Source: Schizochytrium sp. TIO01 (lineage: Eukaryota > Sar > Bigyra > Thraustochytrida > Thraustochytriidae). From it: a stretch of 64,000 nucleotides of DNA. The translations under genes were made by a program, and so were the position numbers. This document shows, one piece after another, positions 43,595-55,688 of the stretch (position 1 is its first letter; every line of letters begins with the position of its first letter). Below the pieces are notes generated by a model. The model was not told the origin of the DNA, did no database searches, and worked only from the letters and a program-made list of their open reading frames with translations. Location: contig SMSO01000004.1 of assembly GCA_004764695.1 (NCBI GenBank), positions 1,143,501-1,207,500 of the forward strand, given 5' to 3'.

Positions 43595-46423
43595 TTACGC
43601 ATTTTCTGCCTCCAGATCTGTGTCCGCGCAGTGGCGAAGATTGAGCCAGACAAGTTTGCTGGCGAATGTTGAATCTGCAGTTGTGCGATTGACATCGAGG
43701 TCCACTTCATAATCAGTTGCAACGTTGGGCATGCGCAGAGCCTCTGATACAGGGACAGGATCAGTTCTCCAATTGGTCGTATACAAAAGGTCGAGATACG
43801 CGAGCGGCAAGTGAGGACATTGTACCTTATCGTTACCATAAAGAGGGAACGGGCACGGTTTGGCCGGAAGAACAAAGTCCAGAGGAACTGGTTTGCTCTT
43901 GGGACCTGTGACACAACGCTTGGATGTGCGGGTAGTAATACGCGGATAGATCCTCAACTTTGCTGCGTCTGGTTGGTCCATGTTTACGATTTCGTAAAAG
44001 AGAATAGTATGTTTGCTGGAGATCTTTGAGATTGGTTTGCAAGAGTACCGACTAGTAGGGGAACTAGAGACAGCAGAGGATGCGCTAGCAGATGCCTCCA
44101 TAGCGGCAAGTTCCTCAGCCCGACGTGCCGCAGGCTCAGCTTCCAATGCCTGAGCGTCGCCAGGAAGGGCTGTTGAACCAGTCGTTTCTGTGGTCGATTT
44201 CCGAGTTGATTTTGTGCGAGATTTGGTCGAGCGCACTTCACATCCCTTGATAAGATAAGGCCTGTAAAAAAATCCCTTGTTAAAGCGGTCGAGAATTGCT
44301 TTGACTGCTCGTGAGCTTTTGTGGACCATGCTTACCGAGTGGCTCTTCTGCCAAGGGGGCATGGCACCGCTCATTCGATACATGCCCAATGCAAAACCTT
44401 CGTCAACCCACCAGTCTGAAAACGAGACTGCGACAAAGTGCGTAGTAAGAGCACGCATCATTTTGAGAATCTCATCGTGTTCATCACAACAACGGGACAT
44501 CTTGTACCCAGTGGAGGATGTAAGGAAGCTTGGGTTGATGTTCAACTGGGGTGCAAGGGCCGTGGGTTCCTGACATTCAATGTTCTTGGGGCAATCGTAG
44601 CGATTATCACGAACGCCAGACTCTTCAATTCGAATGGGTTTGGGGTCTTTTGAGAATCTGACAAGACCATTCTCGTAGTTGGGGAAAATATCGTGCAGCT
44701 CGCGAGAAGCTTCTTTCAGGTTGACCACACGATCACAATAACGGCCAGACGGTTTAGCAGATCTCCACTCACATGCAAGCTGAGTCTCGCACTTCAACTT
44801 TGAACGCAAAAGAGAACACTTAGTCCCGAGCTCCTCCGGGTTATCAAGATAATAACGATCCACGCAGTATTTTCCTTTAGTAAGTGTCTTTGCCGGCCAG
44901 ATGCAATGTTTGAGAGTATCACACGTTGTTTTTACCTTCGTAGAGGAGCAAGGCACAAACTCGATTTCAGTAAGACACTGTTTGTCTTTCCAATAACAGT
45001 GATCGTTTTCAGAACACGAAGCCTCGTTTGAGTATGCCTTGCAACGTGTAATTGTATGAGTGACATTGCCAATACGGACTTTTACAAGCTCCGAAACTCC
45101 GTCGTCCACTTCTTCAGTAAGATCTTCTTCCTCGATCTCAACAATTGCATTCTTGTCAGCCATGGCAACGCAGTAGCGACCTTTCGTTTTATATTTTGAT
45201 CCCCACCTGCAATTAGGAATTTTACCACAGGTTGACTTCACTTTTGTCATGTTACAGGTCATAGCCCACGGTTCAGTGCGACACCCCTTGCTTTCTGTAT
45301 TCCAGTAACACCTATCTACTTTGTCGCAAGTCTCCTCCCCAGTGAGTTTGTAGCATGGTAATGTAGCTGGATCCATGAGTTCCTCAGCCTCAGCAACTTC
45401 AGCTTCCTCTTCGTTTTGGAGATTCTCAACGCAGTAGCGGCCCTTAGTCTTAGAACGCGACGCCCAAGTACACTTTGAAAGTTTAGCACAAGTGGTTTTG
45501 ACTTTAGTCATGGAGCATTCCATTGCCCAAAGTTGAGTTCGACAGCTGTGGGTGTCAGTGCCCCAGTAGCAGTGCGGGATTTCACCACAGCGCGACTTGG
45601 AGCTCACATCCTTGCACAAGATGTCCTCAGGTTTGAGTTGTGAGAGGTCAACCGGAAGGTCATTGGGAACAACGACCCTCGCAGCTTCTGCTGCAGCCGT
45701 CGCGATTGCGCTATCTTCACGCTCCAGAGCATCCATGTTGACTTGGAACGGAGACCAGGATGAGTCATCCGAGATTTCTGCACGGTCATCCAGAATGTCG
45801 TCAGGGAGAACATGCCCAGTAAGTACAAATGGCTCCTCAGGTTCCTGCGTATCATCTTCTGCCGGGGCTTCCTCATCATCGACTTGGGTATTTTCTGTTA
45901 AACCGGAGTTGACCTCTTCCTCATCCGGTGATTTTGTTTCATTTGCCTCTTCATTGTTTGTTTGAATTGCAGGACTTTCTACAACAGGCTGCTTCGGCTT
46001 TTGCTTATGCTGCTGCTTAGGCGCTTCTTCAATCTCGTCCATATCGAAGCTGAGATCGAGCTCAATTTCTTCTTCATCTGCCTCTGCTACTGAGTTTCTA
46101 GTTTTCTCATTGGCTTGACTGTTCTCGTTGTTGATGTGAACAACTTTAGCAGGGCTGTTGTGTTCGATATGGTTAGCGTGCAGTGGAGAACTACGAGAGT
46201 CCTTTCCATCCGTCTCCTCTAGAGAGACATAAACATAGCGCACGTTTTGATCTCCTGCGCTTGAGAAAACACTGCCCAACATTGAGTTCACAAACACATG
46301 ATAGCAACCTAGTACTACCAGCATGATGCATGCAATCAAAATTTTGTTGGCCATCGTTCCCGACCCTGATGAGCTCGCGCGAGGGCTGTTCATTGGGGAA
46401 TACGCAGCTGTTGTCGACGCCAT
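43595..46423 (-). CDS. Type II membrane protein with Cys-rich repeats and a degenerate LicD/fukutin-like domain
   Basis: A 942-residue protein from ATG 46423 (the frame opens 18 nt earlier with a GTG). A signal anchor lies at about 25-46 (ILIACIMLVVLGCYHVFV). A long acidic disordered stalk runs to about 265. Then come three ~90-residue Cys-rich repeats plus a partial fourth (about 270-565), each with TKVKTTC...C.W...TKGRYC. From about 652 the sequence resembles LicD/fukutin nucleotidyltransferase-like enzymes, with WWVDEGFALGMYRMSGAMPPW for the usual WWLDYGTLLGAYR...IPW, and later CPFPLYGNDKVQCPHLPLAYL for the C-terminal block. The acidic DDDxD motif after IPW is QKSHSV here, so metal-dependent catalysis looks lost. 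Golgi or surface location is inferred from the anchor. Confidence 0.8.
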   Translation of the reverse strand: MASTTAAYSPMNSPRASSSGSGTMANKILIACIMLVVLGCYHVFVNSMLGSVFSSAGDQNVRYVYVSLEETDGKDSRSSPLHANHIEHNSPAKVVHINNENSQANEKTRNSVAEADEEEIELDLSFDMDEIEEAPKQQHKQKPKQPVVESPAIQTNNEEANETKSPDEEEVNSGLTENTQVDDEEAPAEDDTQEPEEPFVLTGHVLPDDILDDRAEISDDSSWSPFQVNMDALEREDSAIATAAAEAARVVVPNDLPVDLSQLKPEDILCKDVSSKSRCGEIPHCYWGTDTHSCRTQLWAMECSMTKVKTTCAKLSKCTWASRSKTKGRYCVENLQNEEEAEVAEAEELMDPATLPCYKLTGEETCDKVDRCYWNTESKGCRTEPWAMTCNMTKVKSTCGKIPNCRWGSKYKTKGRYCVAMADKNAIVEIEEEDLTEEVDDGVSELVKVRIGNVTHTITRCKAYSNEASCSENDHCYWKDKQCLTEIEFVPCSSTKVKTTCDTLKHCIWPAKTLTKGKYCVDRYYLDNPEELGTKCSLLRSKLKCETQLACEWRSAKPSGRYCDRVVNLKEASRELHDIFPNYENGLVRFSKDPKPIRIEESGVRDNRYDCPKNIECQEPTALAPQLNINPSFLTSSTGYKMSRCCDEHDEILKMMRALTTHFVAVSFSDWWVDEGFALGMYRMSGAMPPWQKSHSVSMVHKSSRAVKAILDRFNKGFFYRPYLIKGCEVRSTKSRTKSTRKSTTETTGSTALPGDAQALEAEPAARRAEELAAMEASASASSAVSSSPTSRYSCKPISKISSKHTILFYEIVNMDQPDAAKLRIYPRITTRTSKRCVTGPKSKPVPLDFVLPAKPCPFPLYGNDKVQCPHLPLAYLDLLYTTNWRTDPVPVSEALRMPNVATDYEVDLDVNRTTADSTFASKLVWLNLRHCADTDLEAENA

Positions 46424-47075
46424 ACCACCGGGTGCAATCACGATCAGAGTCGCAAACGCAGCACAACTTGAGTGCGAATCCTTGTCACCAAACCTGTGTC
46501 ACAGCTCAGGGCCCAAGTCTTTTTTATCTTTGACAAGTTCTCGCCAGTTTTCTGACGTCGTCGCAAGTCAGGGCAGTGAACGAGCGGGCGGCAAGCCAAC
46601 CCGTCCGTAACCTAACGTTGTGCTGACAACCACCAGCAACAATGACGAATGAAGGCTGATGGAATGAGCGCTAACCCTGTGGGAAGAAAGAACGAATTAC
46701 TCCAGAATCACTCGATCCCAATGACCCGAATTGCTCAAAATCAACAACAACGCAATTCGTCAATCTTTGTAGAGCACAACGAATCAGGACGCCGTGTACA
46801 GACTGCGCAGATGGCAGCGATCGTTTCCGAGATGATGGTAAGAAGTTAGAACCAATGCGTTGAGTGGTCGATGGTGATCGATCCCAGACCCAGAGCAAAA
46901 GAGGGAAAGAGAACGAAAGAACAGCGCGAAGAACTGCGTGATGCCCAAAATAAGCAATGCAGACGATGCGGACCACACGAACAAAGGTCCTGCCTGCTTC
47001 AGACCGCTGCCTTGTTGACCGCCCGTGCTGAGCGGCCTAACAAGCTATCGCGGGGGGTTAATCGCGGCTGGCTGA

Positions 47076-47134
47076 TCGATCAATCGATCGATCAATTAAA
47101 TGATTGATTGATCGATTGACTGATTGACTGATCA

Positions 47135-47168
<34 letters not shown>

Positions 47169-47174
47169 CGATTG
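47076..47174. repeat. GATT/GATC tetranucleotide repeat with inverted part
   Basis: A run of GATT and GATC units. Its left part (ATCAATCGATCGATCAATT) is nearly complementary to the right part, so a hairpin is possible. Confidence 0.85.
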
Positions 47175-48257
47175 TTGATTTTCTCTTTAAAAAAGAAAAA
47201 CTCGAAGAAATTGATGAAGATGAAAAGCTTCTTTAATTTTATTGATTTATTGATTTATTAAAATAATAAAAAAGACATCTTAATTACCTAGCCTAAATAA
47301 CAATAGACAGTGCTATATATGCAGGCTAGTAACAATTACTGTAAACAAGTTTTTTCTTTTCTGGACGGAACTCGATATGAGAAGGAAGTATGTAGCACTA
47401 CCTAGGCACCTACTACCTCTCTGTACTACTCAACAGATTGGATGACTCAGTTTTAATGTTTTAGATTTTGCCCTCTCGCACTCGGGTGGCACGGCTCAGA
47501 GCTACTGCTTCGAAGCTGACTCGTGGAACTGACTGAGTGCAGCAACCTTTTGACGCATTTCCGTCAACTGGGCAGAGTCCTTCTGCAGCTATTTGGTTGG
47601 TCTCTCGGCACGCTTAAAGTGCTTCTCTTTAAAATCCAAGATTTCCTCGTTTGTTTCACGATTACATCCCAGCGGTAAAAAGAAAGCAGAAGAACAGACA
47701 TAGTTAATTAAAAAATAAAAATAAAATATGAGAGTTTTTTTTAATGAACTCCTATTGCTTGTACCTGAATGAATGTTGGTCAAGCAAAGCTGCTTTATTG
47801 GGGACTTTGATCATCCAATGTCGATCCTATTTCGTAGGTAGGTCCCCAACCAACCAGGCAAGAGTCCACTGTTCCTAGACCCGCCTTCGGTTCTTGCGTC
47901 TCCTTGCAAACTGATCAAGCAAGAGTAGCTCACTTTGCTCTTCTTCTCTGTAAATTCTTCAAGTTCTCAGCCCTTGTGTGGTAAATAGATGAGCTTGGAG
48001 AATAATAAGATAATATGAGGTAGGCAGACACCCTACAACCTTTATAGAAGGCGAAGACAAACCAGTTCATCAATTCATCAATTCATCAATTCTACGACTT
48101 GCAGTCATCATCAATTCGATCACTTCACGAAGCCACCACCTTTCAGCTCATGATCACCCAACCCAAACAAAGACCTGAACCCTGAGACGACCAATACCGC
48201 TTTTAATTCTTTGAACTCAGGTACTTGGCGAATCCCCTTTCGAGATGGTCACATTCG

Positions 48258-48286
48258 TTCATTCATTCATTCATTCATTCATTCAT
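48258..48286. repeat. TTCA tetranucleotide repeat
   Basis: About seven perfect TTCA units on the forward strand. Confidence 0.9.
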
Positions 48287-48697
48287 CCCCAAAGCACCTT
48301 GAGAACCGTGTCAATCCACGTTGAGTCGCTCTCGGGAACTGGCAACAACTCATGAGTTGCTCCTCGGTCGTGAACTCGACTCCAGCGCAATCTCAAAGTC
48401 AGTTTCGCTCGTGCCTTGGCTTTCTTGAGCTCGTCTCAAGCAAAGCAAAGGCCTCCATCCACTCCTCCGCTGTCCACACGGACTCGCGCCCGTCAGTCAC
48501 TTAATTAATTAATTAATCAATTAATAAAGCAAAGCGAACAGAAGAAGAAGAGACATCGCGGTAACACCGGGTCTTCTGGGGTTCGCACCGCGTCTGAGAG
48601 CCCTTCGTTCGCCAGCGAGTGCACATTCGCACTCTTCCTCGTTATGGAGCGACGTCTCCGACGAAAGTTGATTGATGTCATGCAATATCGCCGCACA

Positions 48698-48753
48698 AAG
48701 TTGACGGATGACTCTCGAGGACAGACCCGAGGGCGTCGCCAATGTCGCCAAAG
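48698..48753 (-). pseudogene. Weak ankyrin-like remnant
   Basis: A reverse-strand frame reads FGDIGDALGSVLESHPSTL, similar to the start of many ankyrin domains (xGDIxALxxVLExxP) with one extra residue. It lies in a GC-rich island without a gene. Very tentative. Confidence 0.2.
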
Positions 48754-49008
48754 GCACTGGCCTGCAGAGCGTGCGAGGCGCCTGAAGCTTGAGAAGAGAG
48801 CGTGGGTTTGCCTGCTCTCGTTCCCATCTGGAGCCGGGCGCCTTCGTGGAGTCGATGGCGATGTTGCAACATTAAGGGACCCGCGCATGGGCCGCCAATG
48901 GTGTCCATGATATTTATATTCTATAGTCACCGTCAAGTACCGCATTCCCGCCTAATCAATAGTACGTAGGCAGTGCTTATACTATAGTAAGTGCTTATTT
49001 ATCTATTT

Positions 49009-49012
<4 letters not shown>

Positions 49013-49042
<30 letters not shown>
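49013..49042. repeat. GATT tetranucleotide repeat
   Basis: About seven GATT units, followed by AT-rich low-complexity DNA. Confidence 0.9.
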
Positions 49043-49420
49043 CTGTGTTTATTCGATGTTTTTTTAATTTTAATTTTTAATTAAATTAAAATTGTTATTG
49101 AAAATGTATACAGTAAAATGGGTTGCAGAAGGAAAGCAAGCAAGCTCTCAGCTCGCTGTTTCCCGAATCGAGGACAGTCTCTGTGTGCGTGTGGATCTAC
49201 GCTTTAATTTGTGTTCCGCGCCCAAATATCACCAGGAGAAGTGCTCTGAGAGTCTGAACTTGATATTCGCGTTTTCTGCACAGGTTTGCTGCTATGGCGG
49301 CGGTGAGACCTAAAGCTGAAGATTTGCTACGCCCCATCTTGTGCTTTAAATTATGGAAATGATGTCTCAAGTTAACATGATGAAAATATTTGTTACTTTT
49401 TAACAAGGAAGTAAGGAAGG

Positions 49421-49596
<176 letters not shown>

Positions 49597-52500
49597 TGAA
49601 GATAAAGTGTTTATCACGTATCATTGGTCTTTCTCTTAAGTAAACAAACAGTTTTTTATTCCTAAAATATTAAAAAGCTTCCGCTATCAAGTCACATTAC
49701 ATCTTCCTCCCATCGCAAGTTGTGGCAGCCAAAAGATTCCAGGGCCACACTCCTTCACATGATGCAGGCAACACAGTACAAACAAGCTGGCAAGCACCCA
49801 AACTAAGTCTGTGTCCCTCTACTATACGCCTGAGGAGCCAGCCCCAAACGCTTCAAGTTCAAGCTCGGTGGCGAGCGGGGTACTCTGGGCGTACCTTACA
49901 TTCCCCACCCATCAAGATACATTCATGATGCACTCAAAGCCTTCACAAGTACCGGGATCCCAGAGCCCTCCTTCAAAGCCGTGGCAAGTCGCATTTTCCA
50001 CAGCCGTGACGCAGGGAAGACGAGACCCACACGCAGATAGAGATCTTCACGTCAGCCCGAAGACACAGGCAGTCAGTCAGCCAGCCTTCAACATGGCTTT
50101 CACCGCTTTAGCGCTGCAAGTGCCACCCACAGAATGTATTTAGCTCGATGATCGTAAGGTCTCCAAGGCCCCTGATTAACTACTGCGTATTATGAGCGGA
50201 GTGTTGCGATATCGACGCACGCCGATCTTTCAAGCTGCTCGGACTTTTCAAGATTAGATAGAGTTATTGTGGTCTTTCTTGCCTTCAAGGTGCTGCATGC
50301 TAGGAGCTGATCGAAGCCGCTTCGAAGAGGCCGCTGGGCTCAAGGGAGGCCAGAACCCAGGCTACCAGCCACACAGCCGTGCTTCGCGATTTGCCATGGG
50401 CGGGAACGGATAGACCGTCTTTTCTAGCTAGGTGCGCGATGATGGCGAGGATCTGTGAAATGAATGCACTGCTCTCCATCTTTAAAAGGGGAGGTGACTG
50501 TGCCAAATTGTCGCGTGCCAAGCTAGTCCCGTTGCTAGATACGTACGTAGGCACTGCATCAATCGTGCGAGTCATTGCGATCGCAAAGCAAAGGTTGCCT
50601 TGCCTCAACTCAACTCGAATCATGATGTTGAAGACGATGACGAGGATAACAGGTTCGGCAGCGAGGTGAAGAGTCCAGGGTAACGTGATTCTTCAGAGTC
50701 ATAAAAATAATTATTTTAATTTTTAACTTTTATGATTTATTTATGATTTATTTAGTAAAGTATTTTTAAATTAATAAGGTTTCATTTTATTATTTTTAAA
50801 TGTATTATTTATTCTACTTCTACCATGTATTTATTTAAGCAAGAGTGACTGAATGGTGAGGTGAGATTGAAAGTGGTTGGAGTTGGAGGTTCCTTTTTGC
50901 ATTGCCAGAAAAGAGCGAAGAGACCTTAAATAACCTTTTATACCTTTTTCAATCCGTCGATGCTGAACTGAAAGGACTTGAAGCTTTTGTCATCGTACCT
51001 AGCTCCCACGGAAGAGCACATACTTATTAGTTGTCAAACTTTTTGTTTGCAAAGTTTATGGGTAATTGAATTGCTCTTATTGAACGTGAAAAGTAATAAG
51101 ACTGTACCACAACAGGTTGCAAACTGTTCAGGTCAATACCTCTGAGCAGCTCCCGACTGCCAGATTCAAGCCAATGGTTACCTTCTGCTTGACTGAACGC
51201 TTGACTGACTTTGCACTGAGCAGTGACTGCAAGAGTGCCAATGCTTTGAATATGCAACCTCCGGGTCTGTCAATCAAAAGGTCATAAAGCTGTTGGCCGC
51301 GTTGCTCTTTACATCTGGTACAGCATTGTTAGAGCAAGACAATCATTTATCTCCTACAGAAAATGAGAATAAAACAACGACAAGATCCACGGACTACAGC
51401 GCATTGAATTTCAGACTAGGTACACATGATTCATAGAAATTATTGAGGGGCTGCGAGGATGAAAGATCAAGCCACGCACAGAGTTTTGGCAGAACACTGA
51501 AAGGTAAATCACTCGTGCAATTCTGGTCCCGCCGATTTATTGTGAGTAGTAGTAACATGGCAAATTCGTTTGAACCATGTGAAGACTTTACATTTGAAAG
51601 ACCTCGACCACCTTCTGCCGGTTAAGTACTAGTAGATAGGTCCAAAACGACAACCATATCGGTACGACGATTTATTGTTTTCTTTTTGAATTTATAACAA
51701 GCAGTATTTGGTTTTGATTGTAGCATAGATTTTGACATGTCCGAGCTATTTCATAGATATAATCAGCACCATATCATGCAACTATACGATAGTTAACGAT
51801 GGTGATGTCTAACTAATAAGATTTCTTACCAAATCGATAATATTTGGCCTAGAGAAGTATGAACAATAAGACATGAAAATCCCCGATCACACTGCACTAA
51901 GTCAGGAGATTCTGGGACCCTTATCTTCAGAGATGTGTTATTAAAAGATTCCATCTCAAAATAAGCGATTCATGATCTAGTATGCGAAGTATTGTAAGTT
52001 TTGCAGAAAAAAATGATTAGTTAGTTGTTAAAAATGAACCTGGTAAGCTAGAAGTTGACTGTGAGGATGAAGGCAAATGACCTTTGAAGGCTCGAAGAAG
52101 GGTTAGAAACGTTTCATAAACTTTGGCTTCGAATTAGCGACCTGGTGTCCATATAAATGGGTATCAACGGAGATTGATTCATGTTGTGATTAGGAGACAC
52201 GACAAAACTAACCTGTACTAGACACAACTGGAAAAGTTCGATCGGTATGTCTCTTTATCTATCATTCAGCTTCCACCAAACTTGATTCTAGCAAATACGT
52301 ATGTGTACTTTTGGTTGTCGTCTATCTTGGCTTTACAGTATTGACTTCACAGCTAGCCGCGCATTTGTTTTTTTAGTTCTATCCATATGTAAGTTCAAAA
52401 CTCTTGAGAGTGTACAATAGCACACCTAGGGCTCTGGTCCACTAGTTCTCGATTGGAGATCTCAGCAATACTGCTATTCTCGGAAATGAGAATTCCAATA

Positions 52501-53320
52501 AAGGCTAGGCTATTTTTTATGCACATGGTTTGAAGATCTATTCAGATACTTCGCTCTGGCACAATGAAACATATGCATTATAACAAAAAACTCGCAATGT
52601 TTGCAAAAGTGATGGATATTCACCATGCTAATCCTCAATTGCAGTGTATCTATCTTTTCTCAGCATTTATAAAAGGATAAGAACCACTCAGCAGTTTCAC
52701 TGAAAAGTATCAAGAAAACTGTTCTATCTATTAGGCTCATCTAATGTAAATCATTCTACAAAACTATCATGTAATCCTGGTTCTCTTAATTGATCACCTC
52801 AGTACTTTCAAACCCTTCACACCGTGGCTATTAGCTTTTTTACCTACAGTGTTGGATAATTTTGGTTGTTGCGAATGCAAGGGAATATAGTAGCAATTGG
52901 AGACAGCGGGCAGCTGTACCTACGGAAGAACCCTTACTATCGTGCACGATAAGACTAATTCCATCATTCTAAAAAGGAACCTGAGTGTACACCTTAATAA
53001 AAGGGCCTAAGTTAAGGTGATTCTCAAATGGTCCACTTTAGGTCGAGCGAATCCCATCGAAGGACTTGGCTTCATATCCGCATTCAACGCCGTTTTTGCG
53101 ACGTCGCGTTGCCGCTGGAGACTGTGCCAAGCAGGCAGCAGACTCCGAAGACCCGCACGCTAACCTTATCTCGCCGTTGTCGATCCTTGACGACTACTTT
53201 AAAGTTCTAACCGCTAGGCGGCTGTTGAACATTGCTTATTCTTGTCTTCTTGACAAGGTTGTTTTTCCGCATCCGCGCTCTTCAGAACGATAATTCGAGC
53301 AACGCTAACTACTTTGCAAA

Positions 53321-54583
53321 ATGAGCTCCACCGGTGCAGGCGTAAGTGACACGATGCTAATGGACCAGTCTCGCGCTTGTGTACCTGGCTTGCGAGATGC
53401 CTTTCTCAAGATCGCATATCCACGCGGCGATCTTGCGTCCTGATAAAGGATCTTAGGAAGCAAACCATGTTGGCTCCTCCTTGACGCGAGAAATAATTCA
53501 TGGAGATATATTCTAGCCTGCTCATAGATATGTTCTCTTTGCAGAAAGAAATGAAGACTAACGCCGAGATATCTATTATCCTGCTCGTACTGGACGGTTA
53601 ATGGGTGAATGAATTAATATCTTTCTTGGAGGGGTAAACAGTATGACCTTGGCTGCAACATCTACTCGCCAGATGGTCGTGTATTCCAGATTGAGTATGC
53701 CGCAAAGGCTGTGGAGAACAGTGGGTAAGTTCGCATGTTGGATTTCCTTGGCACGATCTTGTCCTATAAGAGCAAGTAGAACTAAGTGTTGAGTTTTTTG
53801 AAGTTCATTGACTTGGACCGTGAGACTAACCTTGGAGAACCCCGAATGAACTTATGGGCGAGTCCACATTTTGTTGCTGATGATTCATATCTATCACAAA
53901 TTATACACAGTGCTTTGATTGGTCTCAAGTGCAAGGACGGTGTTGTGATTGGCTCTGAAAAGCTTATGCCTTCTCGTCTCCTCACTGAGAACAGCGGCCG
54001 AAGGGTTCACCCCGTTGGCTTGCATGCTGGTATTGCCTTTACCGGCTACGCTGCTGATGGCCGTCCTGTGGTAAACTCTGCTCGCGCAGAAGTTGAGAAC
54101 TACCACGATTACTACGGAGTTGACATGCCCCCCCACACCCTCTCGGAGCGTATGGGTCACTATTTCCATGCATACACTACCTACGGTGGCTACCGGCCGT
54201 TTGGTCTAACGTTGATGGTCGCCGCTTTTGACGAGCTGGAACAAGAACCCTTCCTTCACATGATTGACCCGGCAGGCACACAGTTTCGTTATCACGGCGC
54301 TGCTGCAGGCAAGTCCAAGCAGGCCGCAAAGACAGAAATTGAAAAGCTTGACTTGAAGAACATTACCTGCGAGGAGGCTCTCAAGCGTATTTCTCTCATT
54401 ATCCACACCATCCGCGAGGAGGAGAAGGACAAGCCGTTTGTGTTGGAAGCCGGTTGGATCACTAAAGACACCAAGTGGCGATTTGAGCTTGTCCCCAAGG
54501 ATGTTCGTGACCGTGCCTTTGAGTGGGGCAAGGCCGAGCACGACAAGATGGAAGAGGACGACGACAGTGAAGACGAAGACTAA
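53321..54583 (+). CDS. PSMA3: Proteasome subunit alpha type-3, three exons
   Basis: A 20S core alpha subunit, structural part of the outer ring. Exon 1, 53321-53341, codes only MSSTGAG. Exon 2, 53642-53724, codes [20 protein letters not shown] and AAKAVENSG, the signature N-terminal alpha-subunit motif. Exon 3, 53911-54583, codes [18 protein letters not shown] to the end. The introns (300 and 186 nt) have GTAAGT donors and CAG acceptors. The joined protein has 258 residues against 255 in human PSMA3. GYDL, KTEIEKL and the acidic tail ([10 protein letters not shown]) fit this subunit rather than the other six alphas. The long frame that appears to start at 53786 is intron 2 read through and should not be taken as the N-terminus. 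Confidence 0.95.
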
Positions 54584-55688
54584 AGTACCCTTTTACTTTT
54601 GTCTGTGTACTAGTTTGACACATGACATTGCATACACCGATACCATTTCTCATATCTCTCTTGTCTCTTTCTTTCTTTCCTTCCTATATAGAAGCATGTC
54701 GTGCTCTGCTATTTCTTCTTTTCCAACAACCTTGCCCGCACGCCAAGTAATAGTACTTAATACTCGAAAAGAATCCTTGATTTCTTCTAACCATGACAAG
54801 CGCTCATGAATTTTGTCTTCCCTCATTGGGCCTATTTCCTTGCTGCACTTCGGCCATCTGCCGAGACGATCTTATCTCAATTTCTTCTGTCTATATGAAC
54901 ATAAAGTTTGTTCCTGTTTCAGTATTTTAGCTCCTGCTGCTATAGCGAATGTGAAGCAAGAAAAGATTTTATAAGTTAAGTGGCTAGTAAATCAACTACA
55001 CTTGCGATTCAGGCAGTTGTTGTGATTGATTTTAAAAATCTTCCTAAACCTCTCTTGGCCCCCCATCGTTGCTGCTAATGGCTGCGAGGCATTTGTTCCC
55101 TTATTCCTCCTTATATGTGTGGCCGTTGAGTATTTTTTTTTTTTAATTAAATGCTAATACTATCTTAAACACACCGCTTAAGCTTGCTTGTTCGACCCCT
55201 CCATCTTCTTAAGCTCTATAATACCTTGCGAAACACCCGTGATAGGGCTCATCATTTGTAGATCTTCTCCAAAAGTTCGACACCTATGAGCCTGTCCTGA
55301 TTGATTATCATGTGAAGCGGAATTCGATTTCCGTGGTGAGCAAAATTGGGCTTGCGTATGAAGGTTGTCCTATCGAAAACCATAGATGTCTATAGTGACT
55401 TCCTAGCGGTTAATCTACTTTTGGGAATAGTGTCGAAAACGCAACTTTATGAAGTCCCTGAGCTATAGGCAATTTTGCAATTGATAGCTAAGCGTGTAGT
55501 TTGATAACCTGCCTGAACATAGGATTCCTTGACTCAGGTGGGAGGTGAGATTAGGCAAGATTGCGTTTCGTCGTAAAGGCACGCGGTCCGTGCCGTCGAC
55601 GCCAGAGGGCTCGACGCTGCGCGATGTTGCATATCAGGGCCATGCAGGGAGTAGCACACATCACGCAGCCTCAAGATGGACTCGTGTA
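54584..55688. other. Intergenic spacer, possible upstream exon
   Basis: 3' flank of the proteasome gene and 5' flank of the O-fucosyltransferase-like gene. The downstream frame is open without ATG from 55533 to 55688 and could be part of an exon spliced to an unseen first exon (CAG acceptor at 55535-55537). Otherwise empty, with a poly(T) near 55134-55143. Confidence 0.45.

Noticed and set aside
48517-48945. 142-codon reverse frame
   Set aside because: It is Arg/Ser-rich and overlaps other equally long frames. The only suggestive segment is the weak ankyrin-like piece listed separately.
53786-53910. N-terminal extension of the proteasome gene in the long frame
   Set aside because: It is intron sequence. 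Exons at 53321 and 53642 give the conserved N-terminus and a CAG acceptor ends at 53910.
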